Shown one piece after another: positions 6,151 to 6,572 of a DNA stretch of 6,572 bases. Source of the DNA: an uncultured Bdellovibrio sp. (GTDB lineage: Bacteria > Bdellovibrionota > Bdellovibrionia > Bdellovibrionales > Bdellovibrionaceae). Positions within the stretch are counted from its first letter, which is position 1. Each line of letters starts with the position of its first letter. Below the pieces are notes generated by a model that saw only the letters and a list, made by a program, of their open reading frames with translations, did no database searches and was not told the origin of the DNA. A program made the position numbers and the translations under genes. The stretch is from positions 1 to 6,572 of the forward strand of contig CAMLMF010000151.1 of the NCBI GenBank assembly GCA_946480995.1, given 5' to 3'.

Positions 6151-6572
6151 GTGGCGGAGTTTTCTTACGTTCATAGTCGTGGTTGGATCGAAGTCGTTGT
6201 TGGTTCCATGTTCAGTGGAAAAACCGAAGAGCTGATCCGTCGCCTGCGTCGCGCGGAGTTTGCGCGCCTGCAAATTCAAGTTTTCAAACCTATTATCGAC
6301 AAACGCTATAACGACATGGCCGTGACATCCCATAATCTAACGACCATTGAATCTTTGCCGATCAATGATGCTGAAGAAATCTGGAATCACTTAAAGCCGG
6401 GAACAAAAGTTGTCGGTATTGATGAAGGCCAATTCTTTTCACAAAACTTAGTCCAAGTAACCCAAGATCTTGCCGACCGCGGTTTGCGCGTGATCATTGC
6501 CGGTCTTGATACCGACTGGCAGGGTAAACCTTTTGAACCGATGCCGACTTTGATGGCGATCGCGGAAAGTGT
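6151..6572 (+). CDS. tdk: Thymidine kinase, type II (3' end outside window)
   Basis: Thymidine kinase phosphorylates thymidine with ATP to dTMP, a cytoplasmic salvage step. The window holds 140 residues from a GTG start. GSMFSGKT (18-25) is the P-loop, with K24 and T25 binding ATP phosphates and magnesium. VVGIDEGQFF (87-96) carries the Walker B D91 and the catalytic base E92. GLDTDWQGKPF (118-128) and MPTLMAIAES (131-140) are typical family sequence. The zinc-binding Cys pairs and the thymidine-binding lasso would follow beyond the edge. The segment GWIEVVVGSMFSGKTEELIR resembles Bacillus-type thymidine kinase more than the E. coli enzyme. GTG is chosen for its perfect AGGAGG and because it puts the P-loop at the usual distance; an in-frame ATG at 6067, just after a TAG, would add 28 residues. 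mltF lies divergently upstream. Confidence 0.95.
   Translation, partial: MAEFSYVHSRGWIEVVVGSMFSGKTEELIRRLRRAEFARLQIQVFKPIIDKRYNDMAVTSHNLTTIESLPINDAEEIWNHLKPGTKVVGIDEGQFFSQNLVQVTQDLADRGLRVIIAGLDTDWQGKPFEPMPTLMAIAES

Noticed and set aside
6007..6333. Open frame of 108 codons on the minus strand across the tdk start
   Set aside because: It is antisense to the thymidine kinase P-loop region, and its product resembles no known protein that I recognise.

Overview
This window looks like chromosomal core sequence from a Gram-negative bacterium, most likely a predatory Bdellovibrio or close relative (Bdellovibrionota). That is an inference from the look of the proteins, the roughly balanced base composition and the envelope-centred gene set; no rRNA or other phylogenetic marker is present to prove it. 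I see no insertion sequence, phage gene, CRISPR array, tRNA or rRNA.

There are six genes. On the minus strand, reading leftward, an MpaA-like M14 zinc peptidase (377-1072) is followed by a HAD-family phosphatase that runs off the left edge (1-377); stop and start overlap as TAATG. Divergent from these, across a 57-base gap with a plausible sigma70 promoter, lies the plus-strand pair glmU (1130-2524) and glmS (2532-4418), separated by 7 bases. Convergent with glmS is mltF (minus, 4440-5819), whose stop codon lies in the loop of its own intrinsic terminator. A 331-base divergent gap follows, and then tdk (plus, from 6151) runs off the right edge. tdk most likely starts at a GTG behind a perfect AGGAGG.

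Functionally this is a cell-wall and salvage neighbourhood. GlmS makes glucosamine-6-phosphate, and GlmU carries out the last two steps to UDP-GlcNAc, the precursor of peptidoglycan and lipopolysaccharide. (The intermediate mutase GlmM is not in the window.) MltF cuts the glycan strands of peptidoglycan, the MpaA-like enzyme trims recovered murein peptides in the cytoplasm, and thymidine kinase salvages thymidine. In a predator these salvage steps would fit use of prey wall and prey DNA, but that is inference.

I do not see a convincing new system. The points most worth a second look are a 20-residue insertion at the domain junction of GlmS, a one-residue insertion with a changed NYDG motif in the GlmU acetyltransferase loop, the start-site ambiguity of tdk, the Asp after the lipid-anchor Cys of MltF, the terminator built into the mltF stop, and mutually exclusive hairpins in the mltF leader.
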